A stretch of DNA of 25,288 nucleotides from a virus, in IMG/VR virus record IMGVR_UViG_3300028027_000221, positions 1 through 25,288 of that record; one strand, given 5' to 3'. How positions within the stretch are numbered: the first letter of the stretch is position 1; every line of letters begins with the position of its first letter. A model generated the notes under the pieces. The model had not been told where the DNA came from and did not search any database. It worked only from the letters and a program-made list of their open reading frames with translations. A program made the translations under genes and the position numbers. Shown here piece after piece: positions 8,823 through 15,595 of this stretch.

Positions 8823-10000
8823 ATATTAATGGATTTTCGAGTGTGAGTAAATTTAGCATCTATTATTTCGTTAAACAATTCTTCATGTTCTGACTGCTTG
8901 AATTGGTAAGATGAATTTTCTATTTCTATATTCTCATATAATGTACCTTCGTTAATATAAACTAATGGGCTTTCATATACTTGCACAACAAAATTTTGTT
9001 CTACTTGACTTAACCAATCTGAGACTATTTGTATCTTATCTGTAATAGTTTTCAAGTAGGTTAAACTTCCTGTATCTTTTGGATTTAAAACGTAATCAGT
9101 ACCATCAAACGAACCTAATCTCTTACCATATGATTTGCTACTAACATCTGACTTTAAGATATTATTATAAGTGAATAGGAATGTATCATATGCTCCGAAC
9201 TTATTTAACCAAACTAAATTCTTACCATTAAAACAACCTTCGCGATTTATGTTAATTCTTTTTAATTCAGAGTAAGGTGAACTACCTGATGGGCTACGCA
9301 TCTGTACTTTAAAATACGTTGTGTTTGATACTTGTGTTGGTGTGAATATTGTCTCTAATAATGTAGTTGATAATTTTAATTGTGTTATTTGAATACCACT
9401 TGATGGAATGAAGGAGGAAGCGATTAAAGTATCTGTTGAATCATAAATGTAAATGTATACCCTAACATCTGTATCTGTAATTATTTGCATTAACGTTTCG
9501 TCTGTTTCTCTAAGCTCAACTATGTTTGGATTGTCCGTTAAGAATTTACGACCTAAGCCACCTACGGAATAATCAGCATAGTTCCAACTATTGAACTCTT
9601 TGTTTGACAAACAACCTTTAAAAACAAAGTAATCGCTTGAAGATAATTGTGCTGATTGGTCACTTGCTGCATCATTTGGATTTGTAGAATACCAACAATT
9701 AACATTGATTGAAAAAGTTGCATAATTAGCCGCATCTGCTACTATTCCTGTTTGGTCTGTTGTAGCCTTATCTACATACGATTTAATGATGTTAGAAATA
9801 TCAATATAACCACTATAATAGTTTATATCGTTTAACACGGGAAAGTAGTCAAATACACCGATTAAAACACCATCTAAGATAACACCTATCTTAAAGACGT
9901 GGTTATATTCACCTACATTATTATCGTACATGAATACAAACATAATAGGGTTGTCGCTCGGTGTGTAAACTACAGGGTTTTGGGTTATGTAAACAGGCAT
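8819..10000 (-). CDS. Tail protein, possible distal tail component
   Basis: The protein has 393 residues and is beta-rich. It begins with ITQNPVVYTPSDNPIMFVF, an opening I recognise from tail proteins of Bacteroidota phages that lie directly before the large tail-tip gene. The domain from about residue 15 to 125 has alternating strands and a YYSGYIDISNIIKSYV helix. A second half contains SSYSELKRININREGC-like strand and loop segments. There is no enzymatic motif and no signal peptide. By position it could be the Dit-like adaptor between tube and tip. It begins one base before the stop of the gp10-like gene and overlaps the next gene by 4 nt. Confidence 0.5.
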   Translation of the reverse strand: MPVYITQNPVVYTPSDNPIMFVFMYDNNVGEYNHVFKIGVILDGVLIGVFDYFPVLNDINYYSGYIDISNIIKSYVDKATTDQTGIVADAANYATFSINVNCWYSTNPNDAASDQSAQLSSSDYFVFKGCLSNKEFNSWNYADYSVGGLGRKFLTDNPNIVELRETDETLMQIITDTDVRVYIYIYDSTDTLIASSFIPSSGIQITQLKLSTTLLETIFTPTQVSNTTYFKVQMRSPSGSSPYSELKRININREGCFNGKNLVWLNKFGAYDTFLFTYNNILKSDVSSKSYGKRLGSFDGTDYVLNPKDTGSLTYLKTITDKIQIVSDWLSQVEQNFVVQVYESPLVYINEGTLYENIEIENSSYQFKQSEHEELFNEIIDAKFTHTRKSINI

Positions 10001-10573
10001 TTATTTTGGTTTTTTAATTAGTAATTTGATTGATTGTCCTATTAAGTTAGAAATACTTTCCTTCATATAGTCTTTTTTTTCTCTATTCAGAACTTTATCT
10101 GCAAAGTGAGTAGCTTCTATACCTGTCATTCTAACATGGTTTACTATCATTCCAGCTAATTGCTCACGTGTTACACCTTCTTCATTCGGTGTGATACCTT
10201 TATCATAAATCCATTTACGTATTGACTCGTAAAACGTCATATTACCTTTAGGTGCTTTACCATGTGTTGGAGCACCTCGATTGACTTTAATACCATTAAC
10301 ACCATAGTTAATATATTTCCAATGCGGTGCTGCATATGTTTCGATTAACTCAGGGCTTAGTTTGGTAGGTTGAAAAGATTTGGCTAACTCACCACTCGCA
10401 TAAGCTTTATGACCTTCTGAATTAGGTACAAGTAATTGTTCCCTTAATTCCTCAATGATTTCATTTGTAAGCCTCAATAAAAGTTCAGTCAAAGGATTGT
10501 CAGAAGTATTTTTTAATATACTCTCAGCCCTTCCACTATCTAAACTATCTATTAAATCACTTTCGATTGACAC
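10001..10573 (-). CDS. HK97 gp10-like tail completion/neck protein
   Basis: The protein has 190 residues. The central segment APHWKYINYGVNGIKVN followed by HGKAPKGNMTFYESIRKWI resembles the core of gp10-like tail terminator/completion proteins, where an A-P-x-x-Y-x-x-Y-V-x-x-G strand is followed by a helix with WI and KGI. The C-terminal part (MTGIEATHFADKVLNREKKDYM, then a long helix) matches the usual GT-x-x-F-x-x-K-V ending. Such proteins cap the tail tube or join it to the neck. It starts inside the chaperone frameshift extension (17-nt overlap). The assignment is by pattern and position. A small tail protein without this role is possible. Confidence 0.55.
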   Translation of the reverse strand: MSIESDLIDSLDSGRAESILKNTSDNPLTELLLRLTNEIIEELREQLLVPNSEGHKAYASGELAKSFQPTKLSPELIETYAAPHWKYINYGVNGIKVNRGAPTHGKAPKGNMTFYESIRKWIYDKGITPNEEGVTREQLAGMIVNHVRMTGIEATHFADKVLNREKKDYMKESISNLIGQSIKLLIKKPK

Positions 10574-10817
10574 GCTGTATGGTATTAATTTCTTTCTCTT
10601 TTGTAAAGTTAATAAATTTAAGTCTATGATTGAACGTGAAAATGTTCCAGCTTGTAACTTCCTCCCAACTTACACTAAATTCTTTTGATAAGTAGTGGAT
10701 TAATTGCTCCCAAACATAAGATTGCTTAGTGTTCCCTTTATCCTCACTCTCTTTATTCTGCTTTCCATGAATTTGCTCATTGATTTGAGTGATTGTCGCA
10801 AAAAAAAATCTACGCAA
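10557..10817 (-). CDS. T-like extension of tail assembly chaperone (-1 frame)
   Basis: This 86-codon frame opens at a TTG (10817) inside the 202-aa gene and has no good start of its own. It lies in the -1 frame relative to that gene, and the two meet at a run of nine T. Slipping at T-TTT-TTT would give a 250-residue fusion: 169 residues from the upstream frame and 81 from this one. The C-terminal part (WEQLIHYLSKEFSVSWEEVTSW, shown here in pieces as WEQLIHYLS and WEEVTSWNIFTFNHRLKF) fits the pattern of T domains in gpGT-type chaperones: W-x-x-L/I, a polar stretch, E-x-V, then a helix ending in a charged KEKE-like tail. It is probably made only as the fusion. Confidence 0.65.
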   Translation of the reverse strand: MRRFFFATITQINEQIHGKQNKESEDKGNTKQSYVWEQLIHYLSKEFSVSWEEVTSWNIFTFNHRLKFINFTKEKEINTIQRVNRK

Positions 10818-11308
10818 TTAAGGTATATAGGTAGTGGCAAATGTTCTTTAAACAACTCCATACGTACACTATTAGGGTGTTTCATATTCTTATTTTCGTC
10901 AAGCTCACCATATGTAGTACCGTGTTCAACGTACATCATTGCGACCAATTTTTCAGGCTGTTTTGTAAAGTCTGAATTACTCACATCTATATGCCAACCT
11001 ATACCAACTTTTGAAGGATTTACCAAATCGAATAATTGACCATTAACAATTATTTGTTCTTTCGGCTTCATAGGTTTGTAGTCGTTAAACAACGTTATGC
11101 AGTGCTTATACACATCTTCTATGTTTGAGATATATGCCTTTCTTAAATCGCTTAATTTCGCACCTGTGATAAGAGATACAAACTCAATCATAAGTTCAAT
11201 ATCAAACTTGTTTTGAAACTTTGGATTCGTCAACACTTCAACGTGTCTAATTCTTAAATCATTAATCGTCTTAGGTGCTGTAACCTTAATATACTTCGAA
11301 GTACCCAT
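10700..11308 (-). CDS. Tail assembly chaperone (gpG-like)
   Basis: The 202-residue soluble protein starts with YIKVTAPKTINDLRIRHVEVL, followed by helices (ELMIEFVSLITGAKLSDLRKAYI) and a small beta portion near 85-110. This arrangement resembles the G-type chaperones of Bacteroidota siphophages that coat the tape measure during tail assembly. Support comes from the nine-T slippery site at 10800-10808, where a -1 shift adds a T-like domain. Without the shift, 33 further codons are read before the stop at 10700. It overlaps the end of the large terminase gene by 23 nt. Chaperone genes normally lie next to the tape measure gene, but here five virion genes intervene. Confidence 0.65.
   Translation of the reverse strand: MGTSKYIKVTAPKTINDLRIRHVEVLTNPKFQNKFDIELMIEFVSLITGAKLSDLRKAYISNIEDVYKHCITLFNDYKPMKPKEQIIVNGQLFDLVNPSKVGIGWHIDVSNSDFTKQPEKLVAMMYVEHGTTYGELDENKNMKHPNSVRMELFKEHLPLPIYLNCVDFFLRQSLKSMSKFMESRIKRVRIKGTLSNLMFGSN
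10799..10810 (-). other. Slippery run for programmed -1 frameshift
   Basis: On the minus strand GA is followed by nine T (10808-10800) and then G. In the chaperone frame the codons are GAT TTT TTT TTG. Sliding back one base keeps Phe-Phe pairing (heptamer T TTT TTT) and enters the T-like frame. A weak CTCA/TGAG hairpin lies about 13 nt downstream. A nine-base homopolymer could also cause transcriptional slippage, where one extra U gives the same fusion. Confidence 0.6.
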
Positions 11309-12485
11309 TTCTACTATTTTTCTTTACTGATTGTATTGCAAGTGCTAAACTCATCACTCCATCATCGTGTACACCTTGTGGCGCACCATATTGTACTCTA
11401 CGAGTTTTCTCGTTGTAAATATAAGTAAATGCGTTTAATTCATCTACAAGCCAATTCTCGTTTAATATGCTTATTTCTTTGCTCTCAAATAATACCGCTA
11501 AATCTTCAATCATTATCGGCTTAGTTGATACGCTTGTTACAAATGGATGTACGTATTCGTAACACTTGTTTTGCAGCATCTCAAAGAAAACGTCCCCTTG
11601 GTTATTCACCTCGACAAAAGTTTGTGCTCTATACTCTTTAATTTTGTTTGCTACTTTGTCTATGATAGTGTTCCATTCGTCGTGCCTCCAACGTTCAACA
11701 TAAACCATTTGATTATATTTGTTGACTATTGAAAGTACAGTGTAATCGTCCGCTCTACCTATATCTAAACCTGCATATAGTTGAGTGTTATTCTCTGTTG
11801 GTTGTTTAATAGCTTGGTCAACGTGTTTGAATAAACCACTTGCATTATCTATAAATTCTGCCAAGTATTCCTGTCTGAATATATGATCAGGTAAACTACG
11901 TTTTCTTTCGTCCAAATCCGCCTTATCAATCATAGGGTTGTCATAACTTGTAAACTGAAAGTATTTGTATCTTTCATCGTAGTTATGCTGCATCGATAGT
12001 TGATAAAAATGATTTTTACCTTTTGGAGTACTAATAAATATTACCTTCTTACCCTTAACTAAGACAGTTGCACTTAGCACTTCGCTCCATAACTCTGAGC
12101 GTGTGAATGCTGTCTCATCTATGATAAGATAGTCGAATGTATTACCTCGAATGTTGTCGGGTCTTTCACCACTAAAAAATTGAATCTTAGAACCAAAACC
12201 ACTAATCGTTAAATCACTTCTATTATACTCGAATAAGCCACTATTTTTCGTCACCGCTTCCAACTCATCAAACACTTTCTTTCCTTGCTTATAAATAGGT
12301 GTAACCCACGCAATAGAGCAACCTTTATGATTGATAGCCCAGTAAAGCATTTGATTAATACCAAGCATTGTTTTGCCAAACTGCCTACCTATGTTTAGGA
12401 TATAATATTTGTAACTCTCTTTGTTAATTGAGTTATGAATAAGTAATTGTTTTTCGTGTGGTTTGTAACCTTTAATCGTTGACAT
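11286..12485 (-). CDS. terL: Terminase large subunit
   Basis: This 399-residue DNA packaging motor has both expected domains. The ATPase part carries Walker A GRQFGKT (33-39), Walker B YLIIDET (119-125) with the catalytic Glu124, and the coupling motif STPKG (152-156). The nuclease part shows Asp240 in AGLDIGRADD, the acidic FVEVNNQGD segment near 295, and Asp374/Asp375 in GVHDDGVMSL, the RNase H-like metal-binding set. Length is normal for compact terminases. The enzyme cuts concatemeric DNA and pumps it into the prohead through the portal. It overlaps the small subunit gene by 14 nt, the usual coupling. Confidence 0.95.
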   Translation of the reverse strand: MSTIKGYKPHEKQLLIHNSINKESYKYYILNIGRQFGKTMLGINQMLYWAINHKGCSIAWVTPIYKQGKKVFDELEAVTKNSGLFEYNRSDLTISGFGSKIQFFSGERPDNIRGNTFDYLIIDETAFTRSELWSEVLSATVLVKGKKVIFISTPKGKNHFYQLSMQHNYDERYKYFQFTSYDNPMIDKADLDERKRSLPDHIFRQEYLAEFIDNASGLFKHVDQAIKQPTENNTQLYAGLDIGRADDYTVLSIVNKYNQMVYVERWRHDEWNTIIDKVANKIKEYRAQTFVEVNNQGDVFFEMLQNKCYEYVHPFVTSVSTKPIMIEDLAVLFESKEISILNENWLVDELNAFTYIYNEKTRRVQYGAPQGVHDDGVMSLALAIQSVKKNSRNGYFEVY

Positions 12486-12879
12486 CGAAGTCGAATTTTT
12501 CTACATTCTTATTCTCAATATGTTGTTTGTCATGCATTCCTAAACGATTTTTAGCATAGAATATACCTTTGCCTTCATTCGCTACTATATCGGTTGCTAA
12601 AGCCTTAAATTTATCGTTAATACTTTTTATAGTGTTCGATTTAGTTTCATCTTCTGACTTTAACCATTCGTAAAATGTAGACTTTGCCATTGTGTCGAGT
12701 TTCAATAAAGGCAACCATATATTAAGAAAATATTCTATTGTAGGAATATGCCTATCTCTAACCTCTATTACTTTACCGCTTCCTGAAACTACTTCTTTCG
12801 TGTTTGATAAGCATTCACTTATATACACATCTGCGTGTTTCTCTATTGATTGTATGAAGTCGTTTGATTTAGCATTCAT
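12472..12879 (-). CDS. terS: Terminase small subunit
   Basis: The protein has 135 residues. The segment HIPTIEYFLNIWLPLL followed by STFYEWLKSED, then SINDKFKALATDIVANEGKG and FYAKNRLGMHDKQ, matches the pattern of small terminase subunits in Bacteroidota phages. The first part is likely the DNA-recognising helix-turn-helix and the second the oligomerisation helices. It would bind the packaging site and hand DNA to the large subunit, whose gene it overlaps by 14 nt. The acidic tail (EKFDFDVND) may contact the motor. Position and pattern agree well. Confidence 0.8.
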   Translation of the reverse strand: MNAKSNDFIQSIEKHADVYISECLSNTKEVVSGSGKVIEVRDRHIPTIEYFLNIWLPLLKLDTMAKSTFYEWLKSEDETKSNTIKSINDKFKALATDIVANEGKGIFYAKNRLGMHDKQHIENKNVEKFDFDVND

Positions 12880-12883
12880 AACC

Positions 12884-13147
12884 TTATGCTTTTGGTTTTC
12901 TTACTCTCGTTTTCTTTACCTCTACTTCTTTCGGTTGGCTTACATAGAATTGTTCAAACCAATTGTTAAGGATTTGGTAGGCTGTTATCATACAACCTGT
13001 GCAACCTTTGTTTATTGGCTTACCTGTTATTTCTGCATAGACTTCGTTAAGAAGTAGCATTTCGCTATCTGTTGTTTTTACCTTGCGGTCTATTATCGTT
13101 TGCTTTACTTTCTCGAAAGAATCAAAAGCTTCCTTTGATAGAATCAT
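12884..13147 (-). CDS. Small protein of unknown function, cysteine pair
   Basis: The protein has 87 residues and is mostly helical. The centre has LLNEVYAEITGKPINKGCTGCM followed in the same helix by ITAYQILNNW; here the CTGC pair could bind a metal or form a disulfide. The C-terminus is basic (KKTRVRKPKA), suggesting nucleic acid or protein binding. Similar short proteins with an LNxLYxEITGK-like motif and a cysteine pair occur beside terminase genes in Bacteroidota phages, to my recollection without known function. It ends 4 nt before the small terminase gene and overlaps the membrane protein gene by 26 nt. Confidence 0.6.
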   Translation of the reverse strand: MILSKEAFDSFEKVKQTIIDRKVKTTDSEMLLLNEVYAEITGKPINKGCTGCMITAYQILNNWFEQFYVSQPKEVEVKKTRVRKPKA

Positions 13148-13370
13148 ATACTTTAAAAATTAAAAAAACTCCCATAGGAATATAGAAGTTTTGTGTTGTT
13201 AATAATGTGCCTATTAATGTGATCCAAAATGAGAAACACGGAAGGCAGTCTAATACTTTAATCGGTTTACTTATTCGTTGTCCTGTCCACTTTCTAAGGT
13301 AGTAACCTATGTTTAGTTCTTGGTGAAGTAGGATAATTACGAATGAGTATATTATAATTTGATTTGTCAT
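13122..13370 (-). CDS. Small integral membrane protein
   Basis: The protein has 82 residues. It has a hydrophobic helix at about 4-16, a polar middle with a basic patch (RKWTGQRISKP), and one or two hydrophobic helices from about 45 to 76. CLPCFSFW sits at the start of the second hydrophobic part and recalls the C-x-x-C-x-x-FW motif of small membrane proteins such as DUF1360. It is the first gene after the late promoter. Its size and membrane character would allow a holin-like role, but nothing specific supports that. Confidence 0.6.
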   Translation of the reverse strand: MTNQIIIYSFVIILLHQELNIGYYLRKWTGQRISKPIKVLDCLPCFSFWITLIGTLLTTQNFYIPMGVFLIFKVYDSIKGSF

Positions 13371-13386
13371 TTTGATTTGAATTAAT

Positions 13387-13422
13387 AAGGGAGCAACATC
13401 TCGATTGACCGACTACTCCCTT
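13387..13422 (-). promoter_or_regulatory. Hairpin in the late-operon leader
   Basis: AAGGGAG (13387-13393) and CTCCCTT (13416-13422) pair over 7 bp around a 22-nt loop, inside the presumed 5' leader between the late promoter and the 82-aa membrane protein gene. The arms are identical to those of the hairpin after the capsid gene. There is no strong T tract on the minus strand, so it could be a weak terminator of the upstream unit or a 5' stabilising structure. Confidence 0.5.
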
Positions 13423-13440
13423 TTCTTTTAACTTGGCTTA

Positions 13441-13472
13441 CAAATATAGTAATTAAAATGGTAAATCATCAA
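13441..13472 (-). promoter_or_regulatory. Bacteroidota-type promoter for the late operon
   Basis: On the minus strand TTG (13472-13470) is followed after 21 bp by TATATTTG (13448-13441), fitting the Bacteroidota TTTG/TAnnTTTG pattern. It overlaps the end of the DUF3127 gene and lies about 70 bp before the first late gene. The predicted start is near 13434. Confidence 0.55.
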
Positions 13473-13803
13473 CTACTTCTTTACTTTCTACTTGTGCTGG
13501 TGCTTGTTTAGTAGCTATTGTTTCATCTTGGTAATTCATTCTCCATACCTCTAATGTATTAAAGTATTTCGTTTCACCTTGTGGGTTTACCCATTCCTTA
13601 CCTCTTAAATTATATGCAAGTGCTACTTTATCCCCTTGTTTAAAAATGTCTACTAATTCGCAATTATCTTGTGAAAGCTGGAATAATATATCTTGTGGGA
13701 ACTTATCTTCTGTTGTTAATACAAATTCTCTTTTCTTATATTTTTCGCTAATTACTTGCGTTGGTTTGATTGCTTTAATCATTCCTTTTACTTCTGTACT
13801 CAT
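13453..13803 (-). CDS. DUF3127 single-strand DNA-binding-like protein
   Basis: The protein has 116 residues. The OB-fold-like segment runs from about 5 to 90: GMIKAIKPTQVIS, then YKKREFVLTTEDKFPQDILFQLS, KGDKVALAYNLRGKEW in approximate form, and YFNTLEVWRM. This is the DUF3127 pattern, a Bacteroidota family related to SSB. It ends in DDLPF after a flexible linker, the acidic-aromatic tip by which SSB proteins recruit replication partners. It likely protects single-stranded DNA during replication and ERF-driven recombination. It is the last gene of its unit, and the late promoter overlaps its 3' end. Confidence 0.85.
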   Translation of the reverse strand: MSTEVKGMIKAIKPTQVISEKYKKREFVLTTEDKFPQDILFQLSQDNCELVDIFKQGDKVALAYNLRGKEWVNPQGETKYFNTLEVWRMNYQDETIATKQAPAQVESKEVVDDLPF

Positions 13804-13850
13804 CTTATTTATTTTTAGATTATTTATTTATTTAATACTTATAACATTTC

Positions 13851-13877
13851 ATAAGCGCCATTAAAACGAGCGCTTAT
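13851..13877. repeat. Inverted repeat ATAAGCGC
   Basis: ATAAGCGC (13851-13858) and GCGCTTAT (13870-13877) are perfect 8-bp arms around an 11-nt spacer in the gap before the DUF3127 gene. No T tract follows on either side, so a terminator is unlikely. It may be an mRNA hairpin or a protein-binding site. Confidence 0.5.
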
Positions 13878-13884
13878 ATGGTAG

Positions 13885-14133
13885 TTATGGTAAATTTTGA
13901 ATATGCTGTCCAATATACCTACGAGCCTCTGCGTCACTCTCACTTTTCCTTATTCTTTCAATGTTTTTGTGGTCAAAACTTCCCATAACAGCGTGTAAAT
14001 GCAATTGCTTAAATTCGTGCGCCCAACGAAGCCCTTGCTCTGCTGTTATTAGTTCTTGACTCAATGTTACCACCTCCTTATTTGGGTGCAACTCTTTAAT
14101 TTTGTTTCTGAAAAATTCTTCTGCTGTTATCAT
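13885..14133 (-). CDS. Small protein of unknown function
   Basis: The protein has 82 residues from the chosen ATG at 14133 (MITAEEFFRNKI). An in-frame ATG at 14163 would add ten residues (MSVANLKTKI), but the A-rich leader before 14133 and the normal MITAEEF opening favour the shorter form. It is mostly helical, with a charged amphipathic start and a His-rich middle (FKQLHLHAVMGSFDHKN). The C-terminal segment SDAEARRYIGQHIQNL is helical. No motif identifies a function. It lies between an acidic coiled-coil protein and the DUF3127 gene in the recombination unit. Confidence 0.6.
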   Translation of the reverse strand: MITAEEFFRNKIKELHPNKEVVTLSQELITAEQGLRWAHEFKQLHLHAVMGSFDHKNIERIRKSESDAEARRYIGQHIQNLP

Positions 14134-14187
14134 AATTTTAGTTTTTAAATTCGCAACTGACATTTACACGCAAACCGTTATAAGCTA

Positions 14188-14382
14188 TTAACTACCGCAG
14201 GCTTCACATTCGTCAAGGTCTTGTTCTGGGTTGTTTACCATCTCAGGATTGATTAACTTCTTTAGCTCATAGATTTGGTTGTGTAGTTCCATATCATCGA
14301 ACAGATTTCCTGTTAATTGTGTTTTAAGTTCTTCAATTTGTCGTTGAAGTTTTTCTTTAATCGTTTCAGTTGTTGTCGTCAT
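14188..14382 (-). CDS. Small coiled-coil protein with C-terminal cysteines
   Basis: The protein has 64 residues. Residues about 5-45 form a heptad-like helix (KEKLQRQIEELKTQL), and the end carries CEACGS after an acidic patch, so a C-x-x-C metal or redox pair is possible. Function is unknown. It may pair with a partner in the same unit. Confidence 0.55.
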   Translation of the reverse strand: MTTTTETIKEKLQRQIEELKTQLTGNLFDDMELHNQIYELKKLINPEMVNNPEQDLDECEACGS

Positions 14383-14446
14383 TTGCTTGATTTTTAAGTT
14401 TGTTTTTAAACGCTCGAAAGGTACATTTACCCCCTCTTAATTTGTG

Positions 14447-14473
14447 TCTAAGGTACAATAATTCTGCCTTAGA
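14447..14473. repeat. Inverted repeat after the MazG-like gene
   Basis: TCTAAGG (14447-14453) and CCTTAGA (14467-14473) form a 7-bp stem with a 13-nt spacer just after the MazG-like stop codon. There is no T tract, so it is more likely an mRNA processing or stabilising hairpin than a terminator. The rest of the 95-bp gap holds no gene. Confidence 0.4.
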
Positions 14474-14477
14474 TTTC

Positions 14478-14765
14478 CTATTTTTCACGTATAAACGTTC
14501 CGTTTTTTGTTTCACCTTTTCTATTTTTAATTTCGTTGTATGCTATCTCTGTACATGCTTCTAAGGAATACCCAAGTTGAGCTGCTAATATAACTAATGT
14601 TATCACACAATCACCTAATGCATCTTTTATCTCTACTTTATCGTTTTCAAGCATAGCCTTAGAAAGTTCTCCAGCTTCTTCTATGAATTTTAAATACTGA
14701 GTATATCTATTATCGTACTTCAGTAAGTTTCGAGCGTCAGCCCAATCGAGAATTAATTTTTCCAT
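14478..14765 (-). CDS. MazG-like nucleotide pyrophosphohydrolase
   Basis: The protein has 95 residues, the size of single-domain MazG-like enzymes. The metal-binding pattern is visible: EEAGELSKAM near residues 29-38 (E-E-x-x-E) and EIKDALGDCVITLVILA near 45-61 (E-x-x-D then a helix). Such enzymes hydrolyse nucleoside triphosphates to monophosphates and pyrophosphate. Phage copies may clear non-standard nucleotides or lower alarmone signals, which is family knowledge and not shown here. It overlaps the RlpA-like gene by 13 nt. Confidence 0.85.
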   Translation of the reverse strand: MEKLILDWADARNLLKYDNRYTQYLKFIEEAGELSKAMLENDKVEIKDALGDCVITLVILAAQLGYSLEACTEIAYNEIKNRKGETKNGTFIREK

Positions 14766-15079
14766 TTTATTATATTTACTTTAACATTTATCCTGCCTTC
14801 GTCTAAGTTAGCTATTTTACTAAATGCACCTTTACTAAGGTCGATAACGTGCATTGGCATTTTTCCACAATCATTGATACGAACTATTACCGACTTCTTG
14901 TTATCCTTATTAGTTACTTTCAATATTGCACCTATTGGGAACTTGTTACTTGCTGCGGTCATTTTATTGCTTTTAAAAACCTCTCCGCTCTTAGTGATGT
15001 TACCTTCTAAGTTATACCAAGTACTCTCATAGAATGAACTTAAACACCATATGCACATTATTCCTATTGCTATCTTCAT
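14753..15079 (-). CDS. Secreted RlpA-like double-psi beta-barrel protein
   Basis: The protein has 108 residues. Residues 1-16 are a short hydrophobic signal-like segment (MKIAIGIMCIWCLSSF). Residues 19-106 follow the RlpA double-psi beta-barrel: STWYN, SGEVF, MTAASNKFPIG (40-50), LKVTN, SVIVRINDCG (63-72) with Asp70, then HVIDLSKGAFSKIA. RlpA enzymes are lytic transglycosylases acting on naked glycan strands. The His usually found in TAAH is Ser44 here while Asp70 is kept, so activity is uncertain. There is no SPOR domain. It could serve in lysis or in envelope modification, and it is the only cell-wall-type protein in the window. It overlaps its neighbours by 4 and 13 nt. Confidence 0.8.
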   Translation of the reverse strand: MKIAIGIMCIWCLSSFYESTWYNLEGNITKSGEVFKSNKMTAASNKFPIGAILKVTNKDNKKSVIVRINDCGKMPMHVIDLSKGAFSKIANLDEGRINVKVNIIKWKN

Positions 15080-15282
15080 AATTCTTTAGTTAAAAAATAC
15101 CTTGCGAAGCGACTGCCTTTATACTCTTCAATTATCGTATGTATGTTATATCCTTTTCTTTTTAAGTCAAATATAATACTACTCAATCGAGTTGCGTTGT
15201 ATTGGTGGATTGCTTCCAAAGGTGAAATGTTACCTTTTGTTTTCAAGTGTTCTAACACCGATTTTATTTTAGTTTCTTTCAT
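15076..15282 (-). CDS. Small winged helix-turn-helix protein
   Basis: The protein has 68 residues and fits the phage HTH domain of the HTH_39 type: VLEHLKTKGNISPLEAI, then ATRLSSIIFDLKRKGYNI and RFARYFL. The recognition helix is likely TRLSSIIFDLKRKG and the wing the following strands. Such proteins may regulate transcription or replication. No partner can be named. It overlaps the next gene by 4 nt (ATGA). Confidence 0.8.
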   Translation of the reverse strand: MKETKIKSVLEHLKTKGNISPLEAIHQYNATRLSSIIFDLKRKGYNIHTIIEEYKGSRFARYFLTKEL

Positions 15283-15595
15283 CTTGTTGATAATTTAATA
15301 TTTCACTTACTACTTTTTTACTTACATTATATATGTCTTTTTCTGACATATAGTTGAACTCGTCTTTTAATTCAAACAATGTTTTGGTTAATTTTTCCTT
15401 ATATTTTTGTCGGTCAATTTTAGCTTTATGCTCACGTTCAAAAAGCATTTTTTGGTCTCGTAAATAACCTAACAAATTTAAAGAGCCTTGTTTTAGTTTA
15501 TAGTATTCATAGTGTTCTAATATTTGTTTTTTATCTCGGTAAATAGTATAATTTTCACCATATACTTGACCTCTTATTATTATCGTTGTTTTCAT
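15269..15595 (-). CDS. Protein of unknown function, helical
   Basis: The protein has 108 residues. A short beta start (TTIIIRGQVYGENYTIY) is followed by long charged helices (EREHKAKIDRQKYKEKLTK). Nothing identifies a function. It lies between Gp157 and the HTH gene with a 4-nt overlap to the former and 14 nt to the latter, so it belongs to the same translated series. Confidence 0.55.
   Translation of the reverse strand: MKTTIIIRGQVYGENYTIYRDKKQILEHYEYYKLKQGSLNLLGYLRDQKMLFEREHKAKIDRQKYKEKLTKTLFELKDEFNYMSEKDIYNVSKKVVSEILNYQQDERN

Noticed and set aside
13122-13370. The 82-aa membrane protein as the phage holin
   Set aside because: Size and hydrophobic helices fit, but so would many phage membrane proteins. 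No endolysin is next to it and no dual-start or charged-tail pattern is seen, so the role was not assigned.
13851-13877. The ATAAGCGC inverted repeat as a terminator
   Set aside because: No T tract follows on either strand and the recombination unit seems to continue into the DUF3127 gene. It is kept only as a repeat.
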